From Trogon surrucura (lineage: Eukaryota > Chordata > Aves > Trogoniformes > Trogonidae), in NCBI GenBank assembly GCA_020746105.1, contig CM036658.1, forward strand, positions 33,257,099 to 33,321,098: a DNA stretch of 64,000 nt. The letters run 5' to 3'. How positions within the stretch are numbered: the first letter of the stretch is position 1; each line of letters opens with the position of its first letter. Shown one piece after another: positions 1-10,582 of this stretch. The notes below the pieces were generated by a model. The model was not told the DNA's origin. It ran no database searches and worked only from the letters and a program-made list of their open reading frames with translations. Position numbers and translations under genes: made by a program.

Positions 1-3000
1 AGGTTTTTATGTTTCTTCCTTCTTTTCTAAACAGCAAAATGCTGCCTCTTCATTGTTGTGTTTTAAACACATCCTGTTATGCCTGCAGCTCTTTTCGGAG
101 TGCAGGTTCAGAATACTGTGTACTCTATTACTGAGCGTTTCTTGCTGCTTTTGCTCAAAAAGAAAATGTTTATCTGTGTGGGAGTAGCATAAACTGCAGC
201 TGGTTTTCTTTATTTTTCCAAGATCCTTACTGCTGACTGGTAACAAGGAAGATGCACATATACACCATTTGGTTTCTTTGCAACACTGCTGTACAGGAGT
301 TTGGGAGATTGTCTTGGTGAAGAAGTAATGTCAACATTAAAGGATCAGCAGTAGGCTAAAAGAATTTGTGTTGCAGTGAGGATGCTGGTATTTTTCTGGA
401 ATATTTTATCACAGGTATAGAACTTCAGTTTGCTCTTTCCCTGGTTTTTATCACCAAAGAACCTGGGCGAGTCCAGGAAACACTGGAAAGATTAATTTAT
501 TTCACTGAAGATGCTTAAAACCAAAAAACATCCAAAGAGATCCAGCCCCTTACCCTATCCCTTACCCTTGCCCCACTGCCATAAGTGCACTGTAGCCAGA
601 AACTTCACTGATAACTGAAGATGACAGAGGCTTTGATATTTTCAGCATTCTGGAGCAGTTTAAAAGGAAATTGCTCTTTCTGCACAGTGTATGTATCTGA
701 AGCGTGTGAGGCCAGGCAGCAAAAATCCCCGGCCATCTTTCAAAGTGTAAGCCTTCATATCCATTCCTACCTGACCCTTCAGGCATTTTAGTATGTATCT
801 TGCTGCCACACCACCATGGAGGGGCACTGATGAAATTTAGAGACATATATGCAGTAAAAATCCAAGCCAAGGCACAAATCAGCTTCAAGGAGTAAAATAG
901 TTTCTTTTCTGCAGCTAACACTTTCACCACCTGGCTCCCGACATCTCTCATCACCAGTTTCCCTGGTCCACTCTCCATCCCTGGTCTTTACCACAGCTCA
1001 CCTCGTGCTGAAGTTAGTGGAGCTGGGCTGGGTAAGGGAGAACGGGATCTACCTGAGTTATTGAACTGCATGCCACAGCACACAGCTAAGAGTTTATTTC
1101 CAATTACGGTCTCCGCTAATTGCTCTCGAGTGTGTCTTCATTTCATGCCTGAGGAAGGCAACATTGGTCAGGGAAGCCAGAGGATCGTCAGTCATTCAAA
1201 GCGATCAGAGTCATTATGTTCGACTTCTGGCATTGTAATTTTATTTCTGCGGCTCTGTATGGGAACTGTCAAAGCAAAGTAACGTGACTGTCAAGCAGCG
1301 GCACCTGTGCAAAATATGCCCACCTGCCTGCTCTGACAGAATGTGAGTTAGACATTAAAATGCACAGTAGTTTCACAGTGCAGAGCTGTATTTCCGTGCA
1401 GAATACCGCATATGTTTAATTAGGAGACCTATAATCAGCTTGTCTTATCATCTCATTACAGTTTCATTTTGCATGATTTCACTTCTAATGATTGGAAAAT
1501 GCAGTGAAACTAAGGCCTCAGCTTACTTCAGGGACAGCCAGTCCTTCAGGTTGGCCATGGGTCTAGTCTTTGTGTCTGTTCCCCTTCTAATTCAAGACAG
1601 GGACACGTCTTTACGAAACTGTGATATTGTTGTTTGATAGGAAGAAAACCCAGTCTTTGTCATAAGACAATTTCTGCTTTGAATATTATCTACTTGACTC
1701 TATTTTTCTGAGGACCTTCAGGCACGCTTGGTTTTCCCACTTAATCATTTCTAGTGTTGCCATCCACCCTGCTGCAAATGGCACATCCCAGTTAGAGGCA
1801 TTAAACACCATTGCAATAGCACCTGAAGGAACAAGCATCCGACCTTAAATATATGAAGTAAAATGTTTGGAGAAGGCAGCTCAACTGCTGAAGATTTCTA
1901 CTTCAATGTGCACAATGCAGAAGATTAAAAGGTATCAAGAATTTGTAGGCCTGCCCATTAAGGCTGTAGCAATGCAAAAGTGGAAATGTTAGGAGCTGGG
2001 CAAGAAAATCTTGCTGTTCTTCTTCTATATACTAGGGATTTTAGTCCCTGGAGGCTGATAGGGTTCCCCATGTACCAGTAAAATCAAAGACAGGATTTAT
2101 CTTCTCCTTAACTGTCAAAGCACACCTGTGGCAAACCTCCAGGAAAAGATGGCGTGACAAAACATGCCATTCTGCCTTTAGTCAATGTTTAAAATGGGAG
2201 TAAGCACTGTGCTGTCTTTGTCTGGTAATTAAGTGTATATGTTTTATGAATACTGACTTTGTTTCTGAGGCTACTACTTGTGAGATGAAAAAGTTAGGAA
2301 TATTTAAATACTAGCAGGTAAAATTTAAAAATCATTATTTTTAATAGTTATAGACAGTTTTGTGTAACACTGTTTGTCAGCTTTTGATTCCCTTTTTTCT
2401 TTTCTGGTATAAAAAGTTTTGTGTAACGTCGTTTTCTGCTCATCACACTTTCGGGCACCAGGCCGCACCAGATCCTCAGCTCTTTCAAAATCCACCTGTC
2501 TCTCCACATACTCATCATGAGGGTCTTTTTTTTGCTGCAATCTCTTCTAATTCATTCTCCTCTCCCAGTTTCTACTTTCTACATAAATCCATGCAGGTGT
2601 TTCAAAAAACCCAGCCTGCTTTGTCTACTTCTTTCACTCTTCCTCTCCCACTAGATATCTTTACAAGACCTACCCAGGTGTCTTGAAAGCTTCTGATCAG
2701 ATTTTCTTCATATTTTGCCTTTGCTGCAAGTCCCAGGTTCCCATCCAGCTTAGTTTGTGCTACTTGCTCTTCTCATCTGCTGCCACTTCTACTTCGGTCT
2801 AGTGTCTTGTGTCTCCCACAGCTGCTTATCTCCCTTGTCAGAATTGTTTTCTTGGGGTGCCTCTGGCCCCAGTTTTTCCTGAAGGGGCAAATGTCTCTGC
2901 TCCTCAACACTCATCATTGCTTATATTTTGATAATATCTACTGGCCAGATAAGAAATCATTATGTTGAATGCGGTAAACTTACTAAAGGAAACCCTGTCT

Positions 3001-5580
3001 CTAGTTGAGGTCTCAGTAAACACTCTGGATCCCTCAAAGAGCCAGGGCATAAAAAAAATTTCAGCTCTCACTTCCATCACAGTTTTGATGATCAATGGTA
3101 ACAAACTATTTCTGTGTTATCTTTGTTTGCACAACTGGAATATATAGTTAAATTTATAACTCAGTCCTTGCAAATATTGAGAAGTTGAACACTCAGTGAA
3201 ATACACTGTGTTTGGGTGTTTATGTGTAGATATTTAGACATTTCTGCACTGTGTATTTTGTGAATGGGCTACACAAACAATTTTACTAACTCTACAGGTC
3301 TTTCTTTTAACTGTAGAGCCTAATGTATTTAAGCTGCCACAGGACAACACAGCTTTATTCTCCGTAGACAACTTTATTCTTTGTCTCGTCATTTTTATTG
3401 TTCTAGTGGTAGTGAATAAAACTGTGCATCTGTTCCTCAGGAAGGACTTAATCCAAAGCTCGTTGAATGCATTGGAAGAGCCTCCATTAGGCTTTGGATC
3501 AAGCTCTTTAGTTCACAGACAAATGCTCTTTGTGAGAATATACTATTCAAGTATTGTACAGAAAAGTTCCCTATTTCTAAAATAATGATTGCTCTTTAAA
3601 TCTTTTTTTCCTATGCCTTTTTAGTTGGAAGAACAATATGCAACTGTACATAATTGTTGAAGAAGTACTGTAGTCTGTGATTATCTTGCCCTAGCAGTTG
3701 ATGTAAATGTTGAATATGTAATGCTGTGGTAGCAAGTAGTGCTATATTTGTAAGACTCTTCCTATGCACACAGTAAATCAGAAAATACGGAGAGAGATGC
3801 TCCCTGCCCCTGAGGATGTTCAGGCTCAATCAGGCAAGCTGGACACGGACAAGCCATCTTTCAGGACTGCCTTATGTTGATGTTATTGATGAAGCAGACT
3901 TGAAAGAGGGATTTGTAGAATAAAAGAGGGATAGTACTGAATGGGATTTTTTTTTTCTGTGCTTAGGAAAAGAATAGACTGAAAGCAGACACAAAGCCCA
4001 CAGTAGGGAAAAGAAACGGGGGCTATTGTGGAAGAGGATACAAAGGGACAAAGATAAGGCAGGAGTAATCAAAGCAGAAACGTTAGAGGGAGTAAATAAG
4101 ACTGTAAAGAGCTTTAAGAGAAGCCTTACAGCTCCAGATTTGCAATGACTGCATTTTCCATGAGAAGGAGGGAGAGCCATGAGTCAGTTTTGCAGCAGTA
4201 TCCTCACAAGCTGCAACAAAAACCGATTTCTTCCCCACAGCATCACAGGCACTGAATAGTTCTTCGGATTTCATGTGAAGGAGAACTAACAGTTCCTGTG
4301 AACCAAAGAGAACAATGCCAGTAAAACTTCGCTGGTTTTGCAGCTGAAGAACACAGTAACTTCTTCACGTTGGCGTAGATTACACAAACAGTTACTACTG
4401 GGTATTACTCCTGTGACAGAACTGCTTGCAGTAAAATACACTACACTGTGTGGTAAGTGCTGGCAGGGCTACACACATAGTTTGTAAGCCAATGATGACT
4501 AAAACAGTCTATGGAGCCAGTAATAAAATATTACTCACTCAGGGATTCACATTTAAGTCAATGAGATTACTCATGTAACTAGTTACTGATAGAGATCTTG
4601 CCAAGCTATTCTAAAACGTAATGGATGGGTATAAATGAGCCCTTTTAGTCGGCTGAATTAACTTTAGAAAATAATTTTTAAGATCATACTACGTTAGTAT
4701 TTGAACTCCCTAACCACAGCTGAGGTCCCATTATGTTCTGCAAACACCCACTAACGGGTAGTTCCTGTCCTGAAATTCACCAACTCATACAGACAAATAA
4801 GGGAAAGTGACTTGCCTTCAGTCACATCACAGGTCGTCAGGAAAGCCAGGAATAGAAGGGGGATCTCCAGTAAACTCCCTACCAGCAGCTCCCTGTGTCT
4901 GTAACACTCAACATTTCATCCGCATACTGAATATAAAGGATTTATGAATGTGACCTCCAAATTTCCCACAGCTAACTGACTGATGGATGTCTGCATTCAT
5001 TATTTTTAGAAATGCACAGAGAATACACAGAAGTACCATTTTCATCTCACATGCACTATCGCAAGCCGGTGCATTCCTTCATTGAGCTCATCTGCATGTT
5101 ATTCTGCAGTCAGAGAAATAACCAGAAACGCAAGTACAGGAAGATGAATCTAATTACAGATTCTCTGACAGCTACTCTAAGACACTTAAAAATCTGTGTC
5201 CCAAGCAAAACTAATTTTTCATGACCAGTGACACTCACTGTGGAGGCTGCCGGATCAGGCATCACTTTTCAGGACTGTATTTCATTTAATAAATGTTATA
5301 AAAGTGCCTGGCATATGCATCATCATTATCATAATATTTTCCTTCCCTTCTTTCTTCTGCACAGCTCTCAGAATCTTTGTGAGTTCATAGAGAACAAGAA
5401 CAGTTTGCTGGGCTGTAAAACAGCAGCTTGAAATAATTTCTTCCTAGCGGGAAGAGGTATCCCATTTGAATTATTTTCTATTTGAAGATTCCCTGCATAA
5501 CAATAAAAAAAAAAAATCTGCCTCATTGAAACTAGGCTCCAATATACCGACAAAGTCCCGAAACAGACTCGGAGTAACTC
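1..5580. other. AT-rich non-coding DNA, no gene recognised
   Basis: No open frame here exceeds about 140 codons and none reads like a known protein. Composition is AT-rich with scattered short homopolymers. I see no CR1 tail, tRNA-like box or CpG cluster. The simplest reading is intergenic or intronic DNA to the left of the CpG island. Unrecognised, highly diverged repeats may be present. Confidence 0.6.
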
Positions 5581-5838
5581 CTGTGTCTGCTCAATAAAGT
5601 GCGAGCATCAGATACAGACACGGTTTTGCTCTCTTCTCTCCCTATTTCTCTCTCCTCCAAATGCCTTTGTCTTTCATTTCCTTCTCTTTATCTCCCCATC
5701 CTGACTGGCCCCGTGTCTCTTCCCCTTCCTAACTCCAGGCCCTCTTTGTTGGCAATAGCTCTGTCCTCTTTCTGCCCATGGAAGAGAACGCATGTGTACA
5801 GAGGCAGATTGTAAACTGGGTCAGTTTATGTGGCAGAG

Positions 5839-5840
<2 letters not shown>
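5581..5840. other. Pyrimidine-rich stretch before a long A run
   Basis: This stretch is rich in CT, with repeated TCTCTCC and CCTTC blocks, and runs directly into a pure A tract. The arrangement could be the body of a retroposed RNA followed by its tail. No known RNA or protein is recognisable, and no flanking target-site duplication is obvious. Retrocopies are rare in birds because CR1 machinery does not act well on poly(A) messages, so a plain low-complexity region is as likely. Confidence 0.3.

Positions 5841-5872
<32 letters not shown>
5841..5872 (+). repeat. Pure A homopolymer, 32 bases
   Basis: The sequence shows 32 consecutive A residues with no interruption, the longest homopolymer in the window. 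An uninterrupted run this long is usually young or length-unstable. It could be the tail of a retroposed sequence or an expanded microsatellite. Confidence 0.9.
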
Positions 5873-5875
<3 letters not shown>

Positions 5876-8179
5876 GAAATAAGAGACTTTTCCCATAATA
5901 ACAAGGTCGCACACAAGCACATGGCCCAGTTGTTGGAGGTGTTGTCTGTGGTTGCCATTGACTTCAGTGGCACTGGTCCTCTTGGCCACAGGCTACGGAT
6001 ACAGAAAAACATCCTCAGTTTTGCAGTCCCCTGCAAGCAGAAGTTCAAATACGTGGTCACACTTCTTTGAGCTTTCCCAAGGACACCACACTCGTCTCAG
6101 GATCTGTTTATGTCAGTTTTTCCTACATGTTCAGCACAGCCATGGGATGCACACTGGTCAGTCGCTGGAGGAGGAATGAGGTAATACTGGGAGTGACATA
6201 TCCCATTTCAGTTCACAGGACACATAAAGCAGGCCTGACTGAAGGGAAATGACAGGCATGGAACTGTCATTCAAATGTTAAAAATAATTACTTTTCTTGA
6301 TGAATATTGGGTTAATGCAGCTGATTTTTGTATTTTTCCTACTTTCAGAGTTTTTAGGACAATACTGACTAATCTTGCAATTCATTATTTACATAAAGGA
6401 ATTTTAACTTCACAGTAAAAATTAGGGAAGGCTGCACTCTGACAAAAATCAACTCCTTCCCCCTACCTGAAATCCTTTGTAATGCTGTAAAAACAGCACT
6501 TTAACAAAATACGTCTTTAAAACAAAACTTAAAGACATAATTTTCTTCTGCTGAAAATATAATTTCAAAGCAATACATAAAACTCATTAAAATATGCACA
6601 GTAAATTATATTTTATTTCCTCTGTGCTTTATTAGTCATGTGCTACCTAATTAATAGTCTGTAAGTGCATTCCTGTCATAAGAAAAAAAAAAGAAAAATC
6701 CAAACACAAATTCAAGCAGTATCAGTGTCATTTGTGATATTGCTTTATCTAATGGAACAAAATATGTGATGCAATCATGCAGTTCAGTCCAATCCTGTAT
6801 GAGGCCACTAAGGAGAAGGAGAGCAGAAGATAATTATTGGGACAAAAGGACAGAGGTGTGGGAACCTAGTAAGAGGAGCTCTGACAGTGTAACATCTTTG
6901 GTTGTTGTGAGTATCACAGATTTTTCTCTACAGTGCAGTACTGCCAGTCTCCAAAACTAGAAGCCTTCAAAAAGTATAAGATTGGACTACGCTTTTTTTT
7001 AATTATGTTTCTGAGGCCTGGAGTAGACCTTTCTTCATGGTTCTGAAGTTTTCTGCAGCTAAAAAAAAGACTAATTTATTTTCCTCTCTCCCTCCCTTCC
7101 TTGTGATAACTGGCTTACTCTGTTTCTAGCAGTTTCTAAAAATCCAGCAAACATGGTGGTCGGACCTGGGAAACATCCAAAAGGAATGCCACCTCCATGC
7201 TCCTCTTTCTCTCTCCTCCACAGCCCCACGTTGCCATTTGGAATGCATACCTGTCTGTGGGAGTACAGACTCTTAGTTCTGTGGGGCAAGCTGGTGAGTG
7301 TGAGCAATGGTGCACATCCACAGATACTTGCTTGAGTCAGGTGTCAGAGGTGTAGCTTCCTTTTGCTCCCTGCAAACAGGCTGAACAGAGCTGAGCTGTG
7401 GTTCTAGCACATGCCCTGCACAGCTGCACCATATCCTAGAAGGACAAAAGGTAGAAGTTCTGTCTTCGAGCAGGTTAGTGAACTGCAGACATTACTGGGA
7501 ACACTGCTAAATGCTGCAGCTGAAATATTCCTGCTCAGACCTTGTCTCCCTTCCTCTTTCCCTTGCCTTGTGCTCGTGGCAAGTAAAAAATGTGCATTAA
7601 AAAAGGCCATCCTTGATCCAGAGAATTTACAGAGAAGTATGAAAGAGAGAAAACAAATGGCTGCAGGTATGGAAAACAGCAAACTGTTCCCTGAGTCAAA
7701 GACCTTGGGGTGATTTTTTCTGTATGATACTCTGTGTTCTTTCAGACACATATTTTTGCATAGAGGGTCATGGTCACATATAGTTAACTACTAAGATAGC
7801 TCCTTACTTACATTAATAGCACGGGCTTACAGGTCTGCACTTACGTGTGTATGTATCTATTTCCTTATACCACTAGCTTTTACTATAAGCCTTTCTCACT
7901 GTCATGCTATTCAGGTAGCAGTGTGCCCCTGTGTGAGCATCTGTGTCCTTGAGGCCTCACCAGAGGATGCAGCTCATGAATTGTCCACAGCAGCATGTAA
8001 CCTCTCATTTAAAACATTGGCACTTGAAGAGCAAAGAGTGGCAGATGTGACATTAAACTTCAATACAGACTCTGGAGAAGGTTTGCAAACTTTATGTCTG
8101 TACTGTGTAAATATAGAGATGCTAACTGGTTTAGAACTAAAGGACACCTGGATTAACACAATCGATCTGAGAAGAGTCA
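5873..8179. other. Non-coding DNA, no gene recognised
   Basis: The stretch is AT-rich with short A and T runs, for example near 6690 and 7070. The longest open frames are about 115 codons and show no domain or motif. The right end (about 7940-8180) may belong to the old LINE that follows, but similarity is too weak to extend the call. Confidence 0.55.
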
Positions 8180-9210
8180 ACATTGCTGCTATAAAGTCCT
8201 GTCTTAAACAAACCGTTTGGAGGTCTCTGAATGGCTCAACGAAAATGTGGATAAGGGTGATCTAATTTCCCTATCAGTTGCATTTCTAAAAGGCTCTTGA
8301 CAAAGGCTTTTAAGGAGACCAAAGCAGTGATAGCAACAAGAGGTAATGTCCTGGTATAGCTCAGTAATTGCTTAGAAGATAAAATGCAAAGTACAGGAAT
8401 AAAGGACCAGTTCTCACAATGGAGAGAGATGCTGGATGGTGAGGGGTTCTGCAAGGGTCAGTCCTAGGACATGTGCTGTTCAGTGTACTCGTATCTTAAC
8501 GGGGAATGGAGTGAAATGGCAAAGTTCCGCAGTGGTATTAATTTACTCAAGTCAGTAATAAGAAGAAAGACTGAAGAACTACACAAGGACATCATGAGGC
8601 TTATGGGATAGTATAAGAAATCTGGTATAGGTAAATGTGAAAAGAGGCACATGGAGAAAACAATCATTTAAAATGGTGGGCTCTGAGCTAGCCATTGCCT
8701 GAATAAAACCTCAGGGTTATGACACACAGTTCCAGAGAAATGTCAGCTCTGTGCTCAAAAATTCCTTGTAAAATATTGTTAACAGAAAAAATATCATTGT
8801 GCCACTGTATGAATCCATAGTGAGCACCTTGCATGTTGTATATATCTTTGTCTGAGATGGGATCTTCTAGATCAGGATGATGTTCCAGAGAACATCAAGG
8901 ATGCTGAGAGGTATGGAACAGTCTATGGACAAAGCCCTCCCAAGAGAAACCTACAGCTTTTGAACCAGGGGAAGGAATGATGTAAAAGCATTACAATGGA
9001 GGTCTGCAAACCCACGAGCAGCTCAAAGAGAGGGTTAGGAGCCATTCCTCATGTGCAGCACAGGAGCTGAGGGGATAATTAAGTTTGTACTGAAACCAAA
9101 AATACAAAGCAGAGGTCCTTTCACAAGAGCAGTGGCAGACCAGTGGAAATCCTTCCTAGAGCCAACTACGAATGCTGCAAGCACACTTGGGTTCAAGGGG
9201 ACACCGAAGA
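8180..9210 (+). mobile_element. Ancient CR1/L3-type LINE, 3' part, highly diverged
   Basis: Several blocks in the right order match what I remember of the 3' third of old amniote CR1/L3 elements. A segment near 8290 resembles the reverse-transcriptase region before 'CTTTTGACAA'. At about 8676 there is 'GAGCTAGCCATT'. At 8790-8835 there is 'AATATCATTGTGCC' followed by a degenerate 'ATGAATCCATAGT'. A 'GGTATGGAACAG' block lies at 8911. Near 9118-9200 there is a degenerate match to the 'TTCACAC...GTGGAA...CTTCC...GGGTTCAA' block close to the element's end. The reading frame is destroyed by stops and indels, so the copy is dead. The 5' boundary is uncertain, and this family predates the bird-specific CR1 subfamilies at 20-22 kb. 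Confidence 0.7.
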
Positions 9211-9275
9211 AGCCACTGCCTAAAATATATTTTTTTTAAAAGGGGGAAAAAAAGGCGCCTATGACACAAATCAAT

Positions 9276-9304
9276 CCCCCCCCCAAAAAAAAAAAAAAAA
9301 AAAA
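9276..9304 (+). repeat. C9A20 compound homopolymer
   Basis: Nine C residues are followed directly by twenty A residues. The tract lies between the old LINE and the left edge of the CpG island. It is low-complexity and probably unstable in length; sequencing error in such runs is also possible. Confidence 0.85.
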
Positions 9305-9643
9305 GAAAACCAAAACAATAAAAACCGAAAGCCAAGCAGCAAAACCATGCCGATAGTCACGGCTCAGCAAACCCCGAGACTGCCAGCGCCGAGAAGCCCC
9401 CGCTTTGCGCATCCCCCCGGAGGCGGGCCGCGGGGCCGCGCTGCTTCCCGCCGGGGCTTGGCCCCCCCGGCCCCTCCCCGGGGCTCCCCCGAGCCCCCCC
9501 CGTCCCGCTCCCGCCCGGCCAGGGCAACCGTAACAGGAGAGGACTCGCAGCACGGCGGGTAACCCGACCGCGGCGGGACGGGGGGCGAGGGGGGGATGCG
9601 CGGAGTCTCCGCGGGGGGCGCAGGTCCCCGCGGGACGGGACGA

Positions 9644-9665
9644 GGCGGGGCGGGGCGGGCGGCGG
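9644..9665 (+). promoter_or_regulatory. GC-box cluster (Sp/KLF-type sites)
   Basis: Overlapping GGGCGG motifs repeat in tandem over about 20 bases, with another GGGCGGGC block near 9698-9706. These match the known binding word of Sp1/KLF zinc-finger factors and are typical of TATA-less CpG-island promoters. The transcription start, if this is the core, would probably lie within a few hundred bases to either side. Confidence 0.6.
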
Positions 9666-9705
9666 CTTTGCCCCCCTCTTCCTGGCGTCGGCGAAGGGGG
9701 CGGGC

Positions 9706-9762
9706 GGGGAGGGAAGAGGAGGAGGAGGAAGAAGAGGAGGAGGAGGAGGAGGAGGAAGGGGG
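9706..9762 (+). repeat. GGA/GAA purine tract in the promoter
   Basis: Over 50 bases contain essentially only G and A, mostly (GGA)n with GAA interruptions and G-runs at both ends. Such polypurine mirror-like tracts can adopt triplex DNA or G-quadruplex structures in vitro. The tract lies just downstream of the GC boxes and would be 5' UTR or core promoter if transcription is rightward. Confidence 0.85.
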
Positions 9763-9861
9763 ACCCGACGTGCCGGGTCTGGCGCGGAGCTGGCGGTGCA
9801 CGCTGCGCGCCGGGGGAGCGGGAGCGTTGTGGAGAGGTACCTCCGTGCGCGGGCGTTCGCG

Positions 9862-9921
9862 TGTGTCCGTGCGTCCTTCTGTCCGTCTGCCTGCCAGTCG
9901 GTCTGTCTGTGTGTGTGTGAG
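9862..9921 (+). repeat. GT/TCTG-rich simple sequence
   Basis: Interleaved GTGT, TCTGTC and CTGCC words end in a short (GT)n run. This is a low-complexity tract inside the CpG island, about 10 bases before the first candidate splice donor. Confidence 0.7.
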
Positions 9922-9926
9922 CGCGG

Positions 9927-9940
9927 CCCCGGGTGAGGAG
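9927..9940 (+). other. Candidate first-exon splice donor
   Basis: The sequence CCCCGG|GTGAGG fits the donor consensus (GT followed by RAG) with the cut between 9932 and 9933. It could end a non-coding first exon starting in the island. A second candidate lies at 10555. GTGAG words are frequent in GC-rich DNA, so this is only suggestive. Confidence 0.3.
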
Positions 9941-10549
9941 GGAAGAGAGGCGGCGGTGGCTGCGGCTCCAGCAAGTTGTCTGGCCCTCGGCGGGCTGCGG
10001 GGTTGGAGCGGGTCTGTGCGGGCAGTGGGGACAAAGGTGGAAATTCGGGGCGTGCGGAGGGAGCGAAGCGGGGAGGGGGACGTAAGGGGGGGTTCGGCGG
10101 AGATGCGAGGAGGGCAGGGGATGGGCGAGGAGGGAAGATGGAAACGCGGGGAGGGAGAAGCGAGGAGGAGAAGGGAGAATGCAAATGCGGGAAGGGGAAG
10201 GGAAGCGGGGATGCTGAGTGGGGCGGGGGTGAGGGGGCTGCCCTTGCCTTCGTTCACCGGTGCCCGGCAGCTCCGCGCCCGCGGGACCCCCCCACGCGTG
10301 TGCAGAGCCCGGGGCCGGGGGGCGCAGGACGGGGCGGGGGAGCCGGGTACAGGAGAAAGGGGCGCGCATCCCCCCTGTACGCCCGGGGGTGGAGGGGCGG
10401 CTCTGCCCTGCCCTCGGCGCCGGTTTAGGAGTCTGGTGGTGAGGGGGGTGCCTTTGCAGCCCTCCGAGGGGGGCGGCCGCGGTGCGCGGGAGGCGGCTGG
10501 GTTTGGGGGAGCGGAGAGGGGTGCGAGCCGGGGTGGCTTCGTGGAAGGG

Positions 10550-10560
10550 CTTTGGTAAGA
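10550..10560 (+). other. Candidate splice donor at the island's right edge
   Basis: TTTG|GTAAGA matches the donor consensus at positions 10555-10560, exactly where CpG density falls off. First exons of CpG-island genes often end near this boundary. If it is used, the intron runs rightward into the AT-rich remainder of the window. Confidence 0.3.
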
Positions 10561-10574
10561 TCCCGAGAAACCCG

Positions 10575-10582
10575 TGACGTAA
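10575..10582 (+). promoter_or_regulatory. CRE/ATF-like site TGACGTAA
   Basis: TGACGTAA is a known variant of the cAMP-response element bound by CREB/ATF and related bZIP factors. Its retained CpG sits at the extreme right edge of the island, 20 bases past the second donor candidate. Binding is not shown by sequence alone. Confidence 0.35.

Larger units (their letters stand above)
9335..10582. promoter_or_regulatory. CpG island, probable promoter of an unidentified gene
   Basis: About 1.2 kb of very GC-rich sequence with CpG dinucleotides at high density stands out sharply from AT-rich flanks. It contains stacked GGGCGG boxes, a purine tract, GT-rich microsatellite sequence and NRF1-like CG-rich words. 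In vertebrates such islands mark promoters, often without TATA boxes. The long open frames that cross it on both strands are translations of GC-rich low-complexity DNA (proline, glycine, arginine and glutamate runs) and are not credible proteins. Strong splice donors on the plus strand at 9933 and 10555, and the absence of equally good ones seen on the minus strand, favour plus-strand transcription. Which gene it serves cannot be told from this window. Confidence 0.85.

Noticed and set aside
545..580. Interstitial telomere-like repeat (CCCTTACCC words)
   Set aside because: Only a few imperfect units are present, and the spacing does not follow the TTAGGG hexamer.
7921..8265. 114-codon plus-strand frame entering the old LINE
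   Set aside because: It overlaps the probable 5' side of the L3-like element but is not in a recognisable reverse-transcriptase frame, so it is not called as protein.
9236..10558. Long open frames of 275-377 codons on both strands across the CpG island
   Set aside because: They translate to proline, glycine, arginine, serine or glutamate runs produced by GC-rich and GGA-repeat DNA, overlap in several frames, and lack any domain. GC-rich DNA has few stop codons.
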